64,000 bases of DNA, from the NCBI GenBank assembly GCA_029204225.1, contig CM055099.1, forward strand, positions 51,227,298-51,291,297, given 5' to 3'. Shown here one piece after another: positions 46,175 to 57,922 of the stretch (position 1 is the first letter of the stretch; the number at the start of each line of letters is the position of its first letter). A program made the position numbers and the translations under genes. This DNA is from Diphasiastrum complanatum (taxonomy: Eukaryota; Streptophyta; Lycopodiopsida; Lycopodiales; Lycopodiaceae). The notes beneath the pieces were generated by a model. It was not told where the DNA came from. It searched no databases and was given only the letters and a program-made list of their open reading frames with translations.

Positions 46175-46510
46175 TTGTGCCTTAGAAATCATTTTAAAAG
46201 GCACCTTCTCCTTCTTCGCCTTTTTTGCTCCTTAGCGAAAAATGCAACACACTGGCCAAGTGGCCAGAATGCCTTAGAAACCATTCTTAAAGGCACCTTT
46301 GCTTTTCCGCCTTCTTCGCCTTTTTTGCTAAACGAAAAATGCGACACACTAGTTAGAATGACTTATACCATTTCTGGACCACCTTTGCCTTTTTGCTCTT
46401 TGCGAAAAATGCGAGAAAGTACCCAGAAAACCTTGAAATCTAAGGGCACCTTCAGGAGTTGCAAAACATTCTGTCTAAGGGCACCTTCACATTTTTCAGC
46501 TTTTTCGTGC
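46175..46510. repeat. Degenerate tandem repeat, about 90-bp unit, four copies
   Basis: Units start near 46175, 46271, 46361 and 46430 and share GCCTTAGAAA-CATT, AAGGCACCTT, CTTCTTCGCCTTTTTTGCT and CGAAAAATGCGACACAC. The first two are most alike. They lie just left of the copia LTR that ends at 46992. Confidence 0.65.
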
Positions 46511-47135
46511 TTTGCTACATTGGCTGACCGACATCGCCAACTTATCACCAACTCTAAAACAATTGGACAACCAAATATCCCAAAGGCAGTTAGCAGTTAT
46601 CAACTTTGTACATGTGCAAAGACTGGCGTAAATAGCATTAAAGGCTTGTAAGATATTTTGTTTCTCGACACTTGTAAATCTATATATTAGTTGATTCAAG
46701 GTATATAAGTGTTAATTTTGAGTTAATTGAAACTCTCTTTCAATTAGAGTTATCTATAGCCAGCGTTATCACGCTCAGCAAGCTGAAGTTATTACTTCAA
46801 GCTATTGTACTCACTATTGATATTAATCAGAGTGCAATTTTTGTCTCACTACTACGTCGTTCATTTGTGCATTCTGTATGAATTTTTCTACTTAAATAAT
46901 TCTGTTGCTAACTGTTGCGTTTCCGTTTCTACACACCACGCTCAATCCTCAAGCTTCTGCTGTTGCTCACGCCCACACGCAATTTTACGACATGATATCA
47001 GAGTGGACATTTTAGTGATCTGCATTTCTACTGCGGATTATTAGTCTTGTTTCTATCAAAACGTCTTTCTAGCAAACGCGCAGCCAACAGTATTCCGACA
47101 GTCGTTGTTTCTACCAACGATCTCGTTCAACCAGA

Positions 47136-48276
47136 ATGGATCCATCATCTAGTTCATCTCTCATTGACAAACGTGATGGAGATAACTACCATCTTTGGAA
47201 ATTCAAGATGAAGGTTATACTTCTAGCCAAAGAACTGTGGGACATCGTTGATGGCACAGAGCTCAAACCAGAAGGTGATGCAACCGTCATCACCAAGTGG
47301 AGACTGAGATATGGCAAAGCATTTTCCATGATCACCCTCAACATCAATGGATACTCAGATCAGCCACATATGTGCTGTTCAGACCGCTAAGGATGCATGG
47401 GACATCCTAGCAACTCTCTACGACATTAGAGACGTTACTTCCAAGCTTCATCTGAGGAAGAAATTCTTCACCCTCAGAATGTCTAACATAGATAGTGTTT
47501 CGAGTCACCTCAACAACTTCAAGAATCTTATGGAGCAGATGACTGCAATCGGCTCATTCATAGAAGATTTCGATGCACTCGTGACTCTATTATCGATTCT
47601 ACTTGAAGCCTACAAAAATTGGGTAACGACAATTTCTACCCAAAAGTACCTCGCTCTATCAAGAGTAATTTCGCTGCTCCTACAAGAGGAGATCAGAAGA
47701 TTAGCATCGTCCTTAGGCTCAGGATCGGATCCTCAAGCTTTGTATTCAAAAAATCAAAAGTTTAGATCCAAGAGATCTACAAAGTCAGGCTCTACTGACA
47801 AGAAGAGCAACATGCAGTCTGGACCAAATTCTAGTTCAAGATCGAATTCAAGTTTTTTATCATTCCAACCAGCGCAAAAATTCTTCTGCAGATACTGTAA
47901 GAGGACTGGTCACAAAATCAAGGACTGCCGAACTTTGAAGTACAACAACGAAAAGAAGAAGCAGTTCCAACAACAAGCACACAGTGCTACAGCCAGTCAC
48001 TCAAATCAGCAACAAAAAGAAGAAGATGAAGTAGCTTTCATGACCAAAGTTGGAGAACAACATGATATCGATTTCTGGTATCTAGACTTCGGAGCAACTC
48101 AACACATGCTCACCATCGCGACTGGTTCAAAGACTACAAGTTATTCACCCACTCTCAAGTTGTGCAACTTGGAGACAACTCATCACATTCAATCGAAGGT
48201 GAAGGGACAGTCAGAGTTGAATTCAAAAGAGGTGAGGTCAAGTTGTTGTCCAATGTTCTCCATGTTCCAAATCTGA
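47136..48276 (+). pseudogene. Copia gag and protease, frameshifted
   Basis: Starts MDPSSSSSLIDKRDGDNYHLW. A frameshift near 47385 joins the frame that begins ICAVQTAKDAWDIL. A zinc knuckle FCRYCKRTGHKIKDC lies at about 47884-47928. The protease motif reads DFGATQHM in place of DSGATxHM, so the catalytic-loop Ser is replaced by Phe. Another frameshift near 48180 ends the open frame. Confidence 0.75.
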
Positions 48277-48599
48277 CCAAGAATCTGCTCTCAGTTAGCA
48301 AAATCATTGATTCAGGTCGGAGGGTCGAATTTGATACATAAGACTGCATAATTCTTGACAAATCTCGAAAGGTTCTAGCCTAGGGAAGAAGAAGCGGCTA
48401 TCTGTACAAACTCAGCTATTCTTTTAACAGTCAAGCTCTTCACACAGCCACTTCTAAATCAACTGATATGTTGTGGCATTTCATATTTGGCCATCTTAAC
48501 TACAACAGTATTCGACAAATGTCAGCTCAGAGTCTAGTACAAGACCTACCTTCAGTCAGCAAGCCAGCTTCTCCATGCGAAAGCTATGATTATCAGCAA

Positions 48600-50290
48600 G
48601 CATGCTAGAAGTCCCTTCAGTTCACACATTCAAGGGCTTGCTTGACCTTGTACACAGTGACATTTGTGGCCCGATGCAGACTGCTTCCACAGGGGGAGCT
48701 CTCTATTTCCTAACCTTCATCGACGACTTCTCTCAAAGGACTACAACCTACTATATGAAGAACAACTTCGAAGCATTTAAGTTCTTCAAGCAGTTCAAGG
48801 CGTCTGCGAAAACCAGACCTAGAGGAAGATCAAGGCCCTACACACAGATGGAGGGGGAGAGTACACCTCCACAGAATTCAAGGAGTTCTGCAAGGCCAAC
48901 GGGATACTTCAACAATACACAACCAGCTACTCACCTAAGTGCAATGGTATAGTTGCATGGAAGAACCGGGCACTCATCGAAAGTGCCAAGAGCATGATGG
49001 CCCATGCCTCTCTTCCAAAGAAATTCTGGACAGAAGCTGTTACTGCAGCTGCCTATTTGCAGAATCTATTGTTGGGGGTATTCCCAACACATTGTAAATA
49101 AATAATATCGGCTAATAAAATGTGTTGCGAGGGCATGGCATCCTGCGCATATAAGCCCATGGCCCAATGAGCACGCAAGTTGAGTTGGAAATAGAATAAT
49201 AGACTTGGGCCTCTTTGTAATTAAAATAAAACTTGAGGCCCAAAGTCATTTTTAACTTAGAAGTCTATTATTTTAGAGTTGGGTCCAAATGGAGACTCAC
49301 AAGAATCATGTGAAAATCAATGTACTTTTTTAAGACCTTTGGACCAAGTTGGGTCCAAGATGAATGGATAGGATTAGTGTACATATTAGCCAATAGTATT
49401 TTGGGGCAAGGGCCCCCCATTTATAAAAAGACATCTCATATACTCTATTTTGCATGCTTAATGAGAAGGAAAAAACTCTACCATTTTTGTAAGAGAAGCA
49501 TCCTCATTTGCTATTCAATGCTTGTTATTGCTATTGTTGCTTTCTATTTGCTTTCAAGTTTATGCTTTCTTGGTTTCCATAGCTATTGTTTCTCCTTTTG
49601 CAACTAAAATGAGCATTTGAGCTAACCTCCACTCTCACTCTCACTCTCTATCTCTCTCTTTCCCTCTTTTCCTCTCAATCTCTTCTATTCTTCTCTTCTC
49701 TTTCACCAAAAATCAAGATGAAGGTTAGTTCAGTGGAGTAGAGTTAGGGGTGTGTAGTGTTAGTCATGGTAGAGTTAGAGAAAAAGTAGAGAACTAACTG
49801 AAAGTAGCATCTATTCATAGTTAGGCACCTATCCAGTGATCTAACCCTTGTTGACAGACGGGAGGGCTATACTACGCGAGATCTTCGACCCTACATTGAT
49901 CCATCACCAAAGCCCTGAATGGCAAGACACCTTATGAGGTGTGGACATGACCACATCAGAGGACCAAAGTTCAACCCAGAAGGTCGAACATGTCCAGACA
50001 GCTTCCATCCAGATTTATGGATGATTCGGCCTGCTACTTCATGTAGGAACCAAACACAGTTGCTGAGGCGATGTCTACACCTGATGCTGACCAGTGGAAA
50101 GCAGCGATGGACACCGAATTCGATTCTCTTATGGAGAATCAAACATGGACGTTCACTGAGCTGCCAAAGGACCAAAAATCAATTCCATGCAAATGGATAT
50201 TCAAGGCAAAGTATGATGCTGAAGGAAGGCTAAATCGTTACAAGCCCAAGCTAGTCGCCAAAGGTTTTTTTTCAGATTCCATATCTGAAT
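48600..50290 (+). pseudogene. Copia integrase and RT start, interrupted
   Basis: LDLVHSDICGPMQ with the first Asp and FLTFIDDFSQR lie at 48640-48735. The DGGGEY and NGIA parts follow in shifted frames (48840-48960). The coding is cut at about 49069 and resumes at 49900 with NGKTPYEVW-like sequence in a shifted frame. RT begins TPDADQWKAAMDTEFDSL (50075) and runs to RYKPKLVAKGF (about 50265) before a frameshift and the truncation. Confidence 0.7.
49070..49895 (+). repeat. Solo LTR inserted in copia integrase
   Basis: Starts TGTTGGGGGTATTCCCAACA and ends CGACCCTACA, 826 bp, with no interior or second LTR. It contains TTTATAAAAAG (about 49430), a likely TATA box, and a CT-rich stretch (49625-49700). 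The flanks TCTAT and TTGAT are only partly alike, so the target duplication has decayed or the ends are off by a base or two. Confidence 0.65.
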
Positions 50291-51108
50291 TACTCAGAAA
50301 CCTTCAGCCTAGTCGTCAATCCGCCTACTCTTTTCCTTGTAGTGGGTTTCTTTCCTTGCCTAACCTCAAACCAAGATCTAGTGAATCTAGCATCAAAGAG
50401 ACGAGATTAGTTGTCACGTGTAGGTTCGTTCTGTGAAGAATTGAAAAAGATTATCTATGTTAGATATAGGGGTCTTATGTTTTTTACATCAAGCATCTAG
50501 GTGTAGGATGTTGATAGGAATAAATTTGGCATAGATGACAGATTATGCATTTCCACTTGTAATGCCACTATTGAGCCAACATAGAGTAAGAGGCTAAACA
50601 CTTGCTAATTAGAGTGTAGACAAGTGTAAAGTTTTTGTTTGATGAATTCCAAGAGGTCCAATAGGATATAGAGGTGGAATCTTGTGAGGTCCAATAGGAA
50701 ATTGAGGTGTGCTTGAATATAGTCCAATAGAATTAAGAGGTGCATAGATCAATGATCCAATAGAATCAAGAGGTGACAAAATGTGGTCCAATCATAGTTA
50801 AGCATAGTGGTAGCTCGTGGACCTACTAGTATCATTGTACTCCTCATTTTGAAGTCAATTGATTTGGTGATTTCATGGATTTTGTGAGTTTTTGGATTTC
50901 TAGCTTTCTCTCTCTACCCGAGAGCTCTTGATGTCTTTTCTCTCTCTACTCGAGGAGAGCAGCTTGTTTTTACTTAGATTATTTTTTGAATACTTCCCAC
51001 ACGTGTGAGTGAGAGTTGGAAGTGATTGAATGCATGTAGTAGTGTGTTTTTGCCATAGGATTCAAGATTGATCTTGAATCTCAATCTAGTCTTGATCTTG
51101 GTGCATCT

Positions 51109-51799
51109 TGTGAAAAATTGCCTACATTGGCAAATCTAGCCATGTAGAATATTGTACATTTTGTCAATATTGTTTGTTGGTTACTTGAATGGCCAAAGTG
51201 CCACTTGTACATACACACCTAAAGTAGGTTACCACGAGTCAAGAGGAGTGGTTGTGTCTATTTGGTAGTGATTCCTACTTTGTAGGATCTAGACCATGAT
51301 TTATGATGAGATTTGTACCTACCATGCACCTACCAAGCATGACTCTTGGATCTAGGCTAGGGTTTTCACATTAGGGCAAGAAAGTGGAGTCTACTTCCTT
51401 ATTACATGCTGGATTTTCACCTAACTTTGCAAAGGAAGTGTGTTTTACTATGTATTTCCATTCTCCATAGTGAGAAGATAGAAACTTTTTGGAGCCTCAA
51501 GGAGAAACTCGAGTTTCCTCTCATTGTATGATGATTACTCTATTTTTTCAATGAAACCTAGCTTTGGCACTTTGTAAACACTGTCTACAGGCCGTACTAC
51601 AGCCTTATTTCCACACGTGTGGAGTTGGATTAGACTATTTGATCAATGCTTTGATTGTCTCTACTTGTTTCCTATCAAGCTGCTAAACTAGATCTTGTTT
51701 TCTGATGACTAGTTTCTGATAGATTGTTTAACAAGCATACAATCACCTTGTGGATCATTCAAAGATCCATTTACGGTCCTTAGTACTGTACTTTTCACA
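51109..51799 (+). repeat. Solo LTR (691 bp) nested in the 5' LTR
   Basis: Starts TGTGAAAAATTGCC and ends ACTTTTCACA, flanked by perfect CATCT duplicates (51104-51108 and 51800-51804). The 3' LTR of the host element has the uninterrupted site (GCATCTACACACC near 56014). A lone LTR with an intact duplication is the usual product of recombination between the two LTRs of a full element. Its family is not otherwise seen in the window. Confidence 0.93.
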
Positions 51800-52620
51800 C
51801 ATCTACAAACCTTAGGAGATCACAAGTACATGTATTGGACAGTCCACACGTGTGAAAATCAACATGGTATCACAGCCTACCTAAGGTTACCATGCATTTT
51901 GATCCATCTAAGTGAAAAATTTTCATCAATCTTGAGCTAGAAGTTGTCAAGGCCCATTTTCCTAGCTATCTTGTTCAATCTTGGATCAAAAGAGATCAAA
52001 AGGACATTGATTGGGTCTGACCTGGTACTGTACGGAATCAGGTGCTCAAACACGTGTGAGGAACATCCAATTTCAGTTTGGAAGTTCTCTCTCATGTTTG
52101 ATCCATTTATCTTGCTTGATAGCTTGTTTTGAAGCTATTTTTGTCTAGTTTCTATTGCAATCAATTTCATTCCATTTGGTTGAGCCAATCAAAAGTTATA
52201 AGCTTTTGAAGAGGGTTAGGTAGGGCACCTAGACCTGGGTGGACACATTTGGTTTGGTCAAGAGATTGCCTGGTTGATCCAAAATCACAGTTGTATGCTT
52301 GCCAATCTCATCTATATGTGATCTAGGCACTGTTTTGAGATCTTAGCCATTTTGTTTCATGCAATATCATTGTATTTGAGTCAAATTTGATTTCTTAGTG
52401 TATTTCACACGTGCTAAGAGTGTTGGATCCTAACTTTGCCTATACTCCATCATTTGATGTGAAATAGATCTTGTTTTAGAGAGATTTGTGTAGCTAGTGA
52501 GAATCAATTCACAGATTGTTGTAAGATCTTTCATAGGAGGAGATAGTACTCAATTATTGGATCCTATTGAAAGTGTGTAACAATATTTATTGTTCATCAT
52601 TTGAGTTTTCTTCACTTCAA

Positions 52621-53064
52621 ATGTCTTCAATGGGTTCATCCTTGTTGGAACCAAGTGAAAGATTGACCACTTCAAATTATTCAATTTGGAAAATGAGGAT
52701 GGAGTCCATCTTGATCCTTCAAGACGTGATGGACATAGTTCTTGGCCTTGAAGAAGAACCACAAGTTCTTCAAGAGGTTCAAAAATACAAAAAGAGAGCT
52801 AGGATGGCTCTCCACTGCATTAAGATGAATGTCTCTAATGAGATATTGAGGGAGATAGGTACTTGTACAACAGCCAAAGAAGCTTGGGATTGTCTCAAGA
52901 CTATCTATGAGGCTAAGAATACCTCTAGGCTTCTCACTCTTAGGAATCAAATCTTTCAAAGTAGCCAAAAGAGTGATGAGAGTGCATCTAGTTATGTTTT
53001 GAGAGTAAAGATATTCATAGAGAGCTTGCTTGTATTGGTGATTCCATCAATCAAAATGAGCTAG
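52621..53064 (+). pseudogene. Copia gag N-terminal half, frameshifted at the end
   Basis: Starts MSSMGSSLLEPSERLTTSN at 52621 and matches the gag at 40884 (-) residue for residue over most of its length. At about 53009 one base is missing relative to that copy (AAAGATATT against AAGGATATT), which shifts the frame after SYVLRVK. The correct frame continues as the next ORF. Confidence 0.85.
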
Positions 53065-53084
53065 TTCAAGTCATTCTCAATGGC

Positions 53085-55325
53085 TTGAGAAGTGAATTTG
53101 ATAATCTTATCCAATCCTATGCCATTAAGGAGGAGCTACCAAGTTTGGAGGCTCTCCAAAGTGTGCTAATTTCAAAAGAATCAAGACAAGAGTATAAGCT
53201 CTTGAGGATGGACAAGCTTTCTCTCACTCATAATGATGGCAAAGCTCTCTTTGCCAAGGATAAGCACAAAGAGAGGATCAAGAACCAACATCAACAATCC
53301 TCAAGCAAGGACAAAGTCAAATCCAAAGACAAAGATGAGGAGGAAGATGATTCCTCTAATGCTTCATCATCCAAGTTCAAGAAGAAGAAGAAGATCAAGT
53401 GCTTTTATTGTGGCAAGAAAGGTCATTATGCCACCAATTGCTTCAAAAAGAAGAATCAACTCAAGCAAGCCAATATTACCAATGAGAAGGAAGACACTAT
53501 TGCAAGTGATGGAGAGGGATCTCTTATGGTCTCTAGTTTCTCATCTACTCCTTTCAAGAAGGACGGCCTATGGTATATTGATAGTGGAGCCTCTTCACAT
53601 ATGTGTAGCTCCAAGGACTCTTTCTCTTCTATTGCACCTTATGATGGAGTGAAGAAATCAATATACACTACAAATGATTTTGAATGTCCTATTGAAGGCA
53701 TAGGGAACATTCCCTTGAAGCTTGCATCCTCTAAAGTTCTTTCTCTCTCTAGAGTTCTTTATGTACCTAAGCTTACCAAGAATCTTATTAGTGTTGGCCA
53801 ATTGCTTGATAATGGCCTTGATGTAAAATTCAATGTTGATACTTGCACTATCAAGAAGAATGATGAGATACTTGCATTAGGATCTAGATTTGGTGGCATC
53901 TATAAACTAGATCCAAATGAGTATGTGAATGCTTGTAATGTTGCTCTTGTAAACAAGCTCTCTATGGAGGAATTATGGCATAGGAGGTTGGGACATCCCA
54001 ACTACAAATCCATGCTCTCTATGATCAAAGAATCCAAAGCTATTGGCTTGCCAAAGTCATTCTCCAAGAAGATCAAGCCTTGTGAGGCTTGTGCTATTGC
54101 TAAATCTCACAAAAAGCCATTTACAAGATCTTCTATCAAAAGCAAGCATCCTTTGGAGTTAATCCACTCGGATGTGCATTTCTCATCAACTACAAGCAAG
54201 GGAGGAGCCACTTGTTTTGTTACTTTCATTGATGATTACACAAGATTCACTTGGATATATCTTCTTGCTTCAAAATCTATGGTGTTTGATCATTTCCTTA
54301 TTTTCAAAGCTTATGTAGAGAAGCAATTCTCATTCAAAATTAAAGCTCTTAGAAGTGATGGAGGTGGTGAATATATCTTCAATAAATTTCAGGATTTTTG
54401 TGAGCTTGAAGGCATTAAAAGAGAGTTTTCTTGTGCCTACTCTCCATCTCAAAATGGAGTGGCCGAGAAAAAGAATAGATCTCTATGTGAATGTGCAAAA
54501 TCTATGAGAATTGAGGCATCTTTGCCCAAAGATTTTTTGGGAGAAGCCATTAATTGTGCAAATTATCTTTGCAATAGGCTCCCACATATAGCTCTTGGAG
54601 GAAAGTCACCATATGAAATCTTATTTTTGAAGAAGCCTAAGGTTGATCACCTTAGAGTTTTTGGATGCTTATGCTTTGTCCATATTCCCTTGGAAACAAG
54701 GAAGAAGGAAGATCCTAGTGCATGCAAAGGGATCATGGTTGGATACTCATCCACCAAGAAGGCCTATAGAGTCTTTATACTCTCTACTTCTCAAGTTATT
54801 GAAAGTAGAGATGTTGTCTTTCGTGAAGATCTATCCATTATTGGCTACTCGGATTCGGACTTTGCAAGTGACAAAATGGATCGAAAGTCTATTAGTGCAT
54901 ACACTATCTTTCTTGGAGGCAATCTAATATCTTGGCTTTCCAAAAAGCAAGATACTATATCTCTCTCTTCATGTGAGGCTGAGTACAAAGCACTCACTAC
55001 AACTACCAAAGAAGTGCTTTGGATCAAGAGGTTATTAATGGAACTAAAGTGCATCAAGGAGGATGATCTACCAATGATCAAGTGTGATAACATCTCGGCC
55101 CAAGCTCTTGCCAATAATCCCATATTTCATGCAAGAAGCAAGCACATAGAAGTGGCACACCATTTTGTGAGAGAAAAGCTTATTGGAGGAGAAATCTATT
55201 TGGAGCATGTCAACTCGTCCTCTTGTATTGCCGATCTACTCACCAAGCCTTTGAGCAAAAGTGCTTTCATCAAGCATAGATCTAATCTTGGAGTTATATC
55301 AAGATCAATGCTCAAATCTTCATAG
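53085..55325 (+). CDS. Copia polyprotein: gag end, protease, integrase, RNase H (RT deleted)
   Basis: 746 codons open. Zinc knuckle CFYCGKKGHYATNC at residues 106-119. Protease IDSGASSHM with Asp166. Pre-integrase LWHRRLGHPN and CEACAIAKSH. Integrase core LIHSDVHF, RSDGGGEY and NGVAEKKNRS, so the Asp-Asp-Glu triad is present. The frame then passes straight from SRDVVFREDLS to GYSDSDFASDK at about residue 585, skipping the whole reverse transcriptase, into RNase H with SSCEAEYKAL, IKCDNISAQALANNP and RSKHIEVAHHF. The end is TKPLSKSAF and a stop at 55325. The deletion is in frame. The first ATG of this frame is internal to gag, because a frameshift at about 53009 separates it from the true N-terminus. 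Confidence 0.88.
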   Translation: MRSEFDNLIQSYAIKEELPSLEALQSVLISKESRQEYKLLRMDKLSLTHNDGKALFAKDKHKERIKNQHQQSSSKDKVKSKDKDEEEDDSSNASSSKFKKKKKIKCFYCGKKGHYATNCFKKKNQLKQANITNEKEDTIASDGEGSLMVSSFSSTPFKKDGLWYIDSGASSHMCSSKDSFSSIAPYDGVKKSIYTTNDFECPIEGIGNIPLKLASSKVLSLSRVLYVPKLTKNLISVGQLLDNGLDVKFNVDTCTIKKNDEILALGSRFGGIYKLDPNEYVNACNVALVNKLSMEELWHRRLGHPNYKSMLSMIKESKAIGLPKSFSKKIKPCEACAIAKSHKKPFTRSSIKSKHPLELIHSDVHFSSTTSKGGATCFVTFIDDYTRFTWIYLLASKSMVFDHFLIFKAYVEKQFSFKIKALRSDGGGEYIFNKFQDFCELEGIKREFSCAYSPSQNGVAEKKNRSLCECAKSMRIEASLPKDFLGEAINCANYLCNRLPHIALGGKSPYEILFLKKPKVDHLRVFGCLCFVHIPLETRKKEDPSACKGIMVGYSSTKKAYRVFILSTSQVIESRDVVFREDLSIIGYSDSDFASDKMDRKSISAYTIFLGGNLISWLSKKQDTISLSSCEAEYKALTTTTKEVLWIKRLLMELKCIKEDDLPMIKCDNISAQALANNPIFHARSKHIEVAHHFVREKLIGGEIYLEHVNSSSCIADLLTKPLSKSAFIKHRSNLGVISRSMLKSS

Positions 55326-56199
55326 ATAATCTTTTAGGAGGAGTGTGAAGAATTGAAAAAGATTATCTATGTTAGATATAGGGGTCTTATGTTTTTTACA
55401 TCAAGCATCTAGGTGTAGGATGTTGATAGGAATAAATTTGGCATAGATGGCAAATTATGCATTTCCACTTGTAATGCCACTATTGAGCCAAAATAGAGTA
55501 AGAGGCTAAACACTTGCTAATTAGAGTGTAGACAAGTGTAAAGTTTTTGTTTGATGAATTCCAAGAGGTCCAATAGGATATAGAGGTGGAACCTTGTGAG
55601 GTCCAATAGGAAATTGAGGTGTGCTTGAATATAGTCCAATAGAATTAAGAGGTGCATAGATCAATGATCCAATAGGATCAAGAGGTGACAAAATGTGGTC
55701 CAATCATAGTTAAGCATAGTGGTAGCTCGTGGACCTACTAGTATCATTGTACTCCTCATTTTGAAATCAATTGATTTGGTGATTTTATGGATTTTGTGAG
55801 TTTTTGGATTTCTAGCTTTCTCTCTCTACCCGAGAGCTCTTGATGCATTTTCTCTCTCTACCTGAGGAGAGCAGCTTGTTTTTACTTAGATTATTTTTTG
55901 AATACTTCCCACACGTGTGAGTGAGAGTTGGAAGTGATTGAATGCATGTAGTAGTGTGTTTTTGCCATAGGATTCAAGATTGATCTTGAATCTCAATCTA
56001 GTCTTGATCTTGCTGCATCTACACACCTTAGGAGATCACAAGTACATGTAGTGGACAGTCCACACGTGTGAAAATCAACACGTTCCCATGAGAGCGATAG
56101 TATAGTTTAGATTTCAACATGAATGGAGGATTCACATCTAACTCTAACATCCATTAACCCTACGATCCATTAACACTACACATCCACAATAAGATAAAA

Positions 56200-56340
56200 C
56201 ATATAGAAATCAGGTATCATTGGTGTTGTACACTCCCTCTTGATCTCATGCTCATCACAAAAGGCCTTAAACTTGGTAGATATGTACTCACCACCATTGT
56301 CACTCCTTAAAAATGTACCACATCTCTAACAAGCTCTGAA
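56200..56340 (-). pseudogene. Copia integrase scrap
   Basis: On the minus strand 56325-56205 reads LRSDNGGEYISTKFKAFCDE and then HEIKRE, the region around the second catalytic Asp of copia integrase. Nothing else of the element adjoins it. A short duplication (AAAATGTACCACATCTCTAACAAG twice, 56319 and 56367) lies at its right edge. Confidence 0.75.
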
Positions 56341-57922
56341 TTATTTCAAGTATTATCTCGGGAGAAAAATGTACCACATCTCTAACAAGATCTGAGTCTT
56401 GTGTGATGAAAAACTAGAACACTATTGTTGTGAGTCATTGAGTTTGAATGTATTTCTTGACCTGGTTTAGTCATTCTGCTATTGTCGGTGTTAGTTTCTT
56501 GCAATTTTTAACTTGTGGCATTCAGCTCGTCCATCTGTTACGTTTTAGCATGATGAAAGAAGTTTACTTTGACCCTAAACACTACAAAAAAAATAAAAAC
56601 AATATAGATCAATGAGATATGAATATTAATGTGATCGTGAATTCAAGACATGCTGGTTAGCATTCTAGGGTTGGACATTCATTCTAGTGGTAGAAAATGC
56701 TATATCACATGGGTAGGAGTGGTTTCTCACGTGTGAAATGTCAAGCATAAAGTTCAGATCCATTGTATATAGATTTCATTTGAGTCAAATGTCAAATCTC
56801 CTAAATTGTAGGAGCTATCTCCTAGATTGTAGGAATCTAGAAGGTCAACACTAGCCACCAATGATGATGTGATAAATTAGTGAAATCTTAGCCAAAGTGG
56901 ATATGGATAAGCAATATGAGCTATCTCACACGTATTAGATGTCTTAGAGAGAGATTATGAAGATTTTATATATCATCCATGTGAGATCCATTTGATGGCT
57001 AATGATGAAAAACATTGATTTGGCAGCAATCTTGGTGTTTTCACTCTCTTAAGCAAGTTCTTTGTGGATGAATGCTTAGGATTTCTTAAGTAAACTTATT
57101 TTCTGTTATCAAGCCATACACTTGTTGTACTTCACACGTGTGAAGCCTGTGGATCATTATTTTTTGCTGTTCTTGCTTGGATATATAGGAATTGTCAAGT
57201 AGAAGCTAGATTTGGATGCTAGTTTTGATATAGATTAAGATCCCAAGTTACCAATAACTCTTTTGTAGAACAAATTGAGTCCATTTCTCTGACATTTCAC
57301 ATGGTATTAGAGCCAAGTCTAAGAGCTTTTATAATGATCCAAAGCTCTTCATTTTGCACAAAGCATTGGTGCTAAAATCAATTTGAAGGAGGGCGACTCT
57401 AACCAATAGTTTACTTGAATATTTGAAGTTCAAATGAGTGTGTAAATTTCAAGTGTACTTCCCACACGTGTGAGAAGTTACTGAAATTGTACTTTCGCCA
57501 TATCTATGTGATTTTTTCATATTTGTGCTTCAAACAAGATTGTGAGAGTGAAACTAGTGATTTGCTTTGTAAAAATCCAATCATCTCATTGTAGATTTGA
57601 TGTGAAATGGTGTTAGATCTTTGATCAACCTCTAAATCGCTGAGAGTGAGCCTTGAGGTTGATGTTTTTAGTTCTAGAGAGAGACTAAAACCGTTCTAAA
57701 CATCATAGGGAGGCATAGGCACTTCCAAGAGTCAAATCAAATTTTTCCAAGAGGATAGTGTGTGTAGAATTTTCTTTCCCAAGTCTTTTTGAGTTTAAGA
57801 TGATTATAGATCTTACTTCTTGAGTTTTGTGAGATTCAAGTGAGTAGCCTTGTGGCTAAATTCTAGAAAGAGAAAAAGAAGAGCCTTCAAATAGTACATT
57901 TGTTGTACTTGTTACTAGTAAA

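Larger units (their letters stand above)
46590..50337 (+). mobile_element. Decayed copia element, 3'-truncated
   Basis: The LTR ends at about 46992 (TTTTACGACA), directly before a primer site TGATATCAGAGTGG (46993). Its left end near 46590 is only estimated (GTTAGCAGTTATCAAC). Gag, protease, integrase and the start of RT follow in order, with frameshifts, an inserted solo LTR at 49070-49895 inside integrase, and truncation at 50337, where a gypsy LTR fragment begins. Confidence 0.75.
50432..56080 (+). mobile_element. Young copia element lacking reverse transcriptase
   Basis: Target duplication CGTTC at 50427-50431 and 56081-56085. The 5' LTR is 50432-51864 and the 3' LTR 55344-56080 (737 bp). 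The 5' LTR is longer only because a 691-bp solo LTR and its 5-bp duplication sit inside it; 1433 minus 696 is exactly 737. The primer site TGGTATCACAGCC starts at 51865 and the purine tract TTAGGAGGAG ends at 55343. The coding part has gag (52621-53064, then shifted), protease, integrase and RNase H in order, with RT deleted. LTR copies are nearly identical by eye, pointing to a recent insertion. It was probably mobilised by a relative. Confidence 0.95.
50338..56190 (-). repeat. Gypsy LTR fragment, split by a copia insertion
   Basis: 50338-50431 and 56086-56190 together match 8314-8519 of the gypsy 3' LTR, starting TGTAGTGGGTTTCTTT. The two parts are separated by the copia element at 50432-56080 and its duplicated CGTTC. 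The fragment covers only about 190 bp of the 732-bp LTR. It ends where an unrelated copia integrase scrap begins. Confidence 0.75.

Noticed and set aside
56570-56600. CACTACAAAAAAA, resembling a CACTA transposon end
   Set aside because: A single short match in A-rich DNA, without a partner terminus, target duplication or subterminal repeats nearby.
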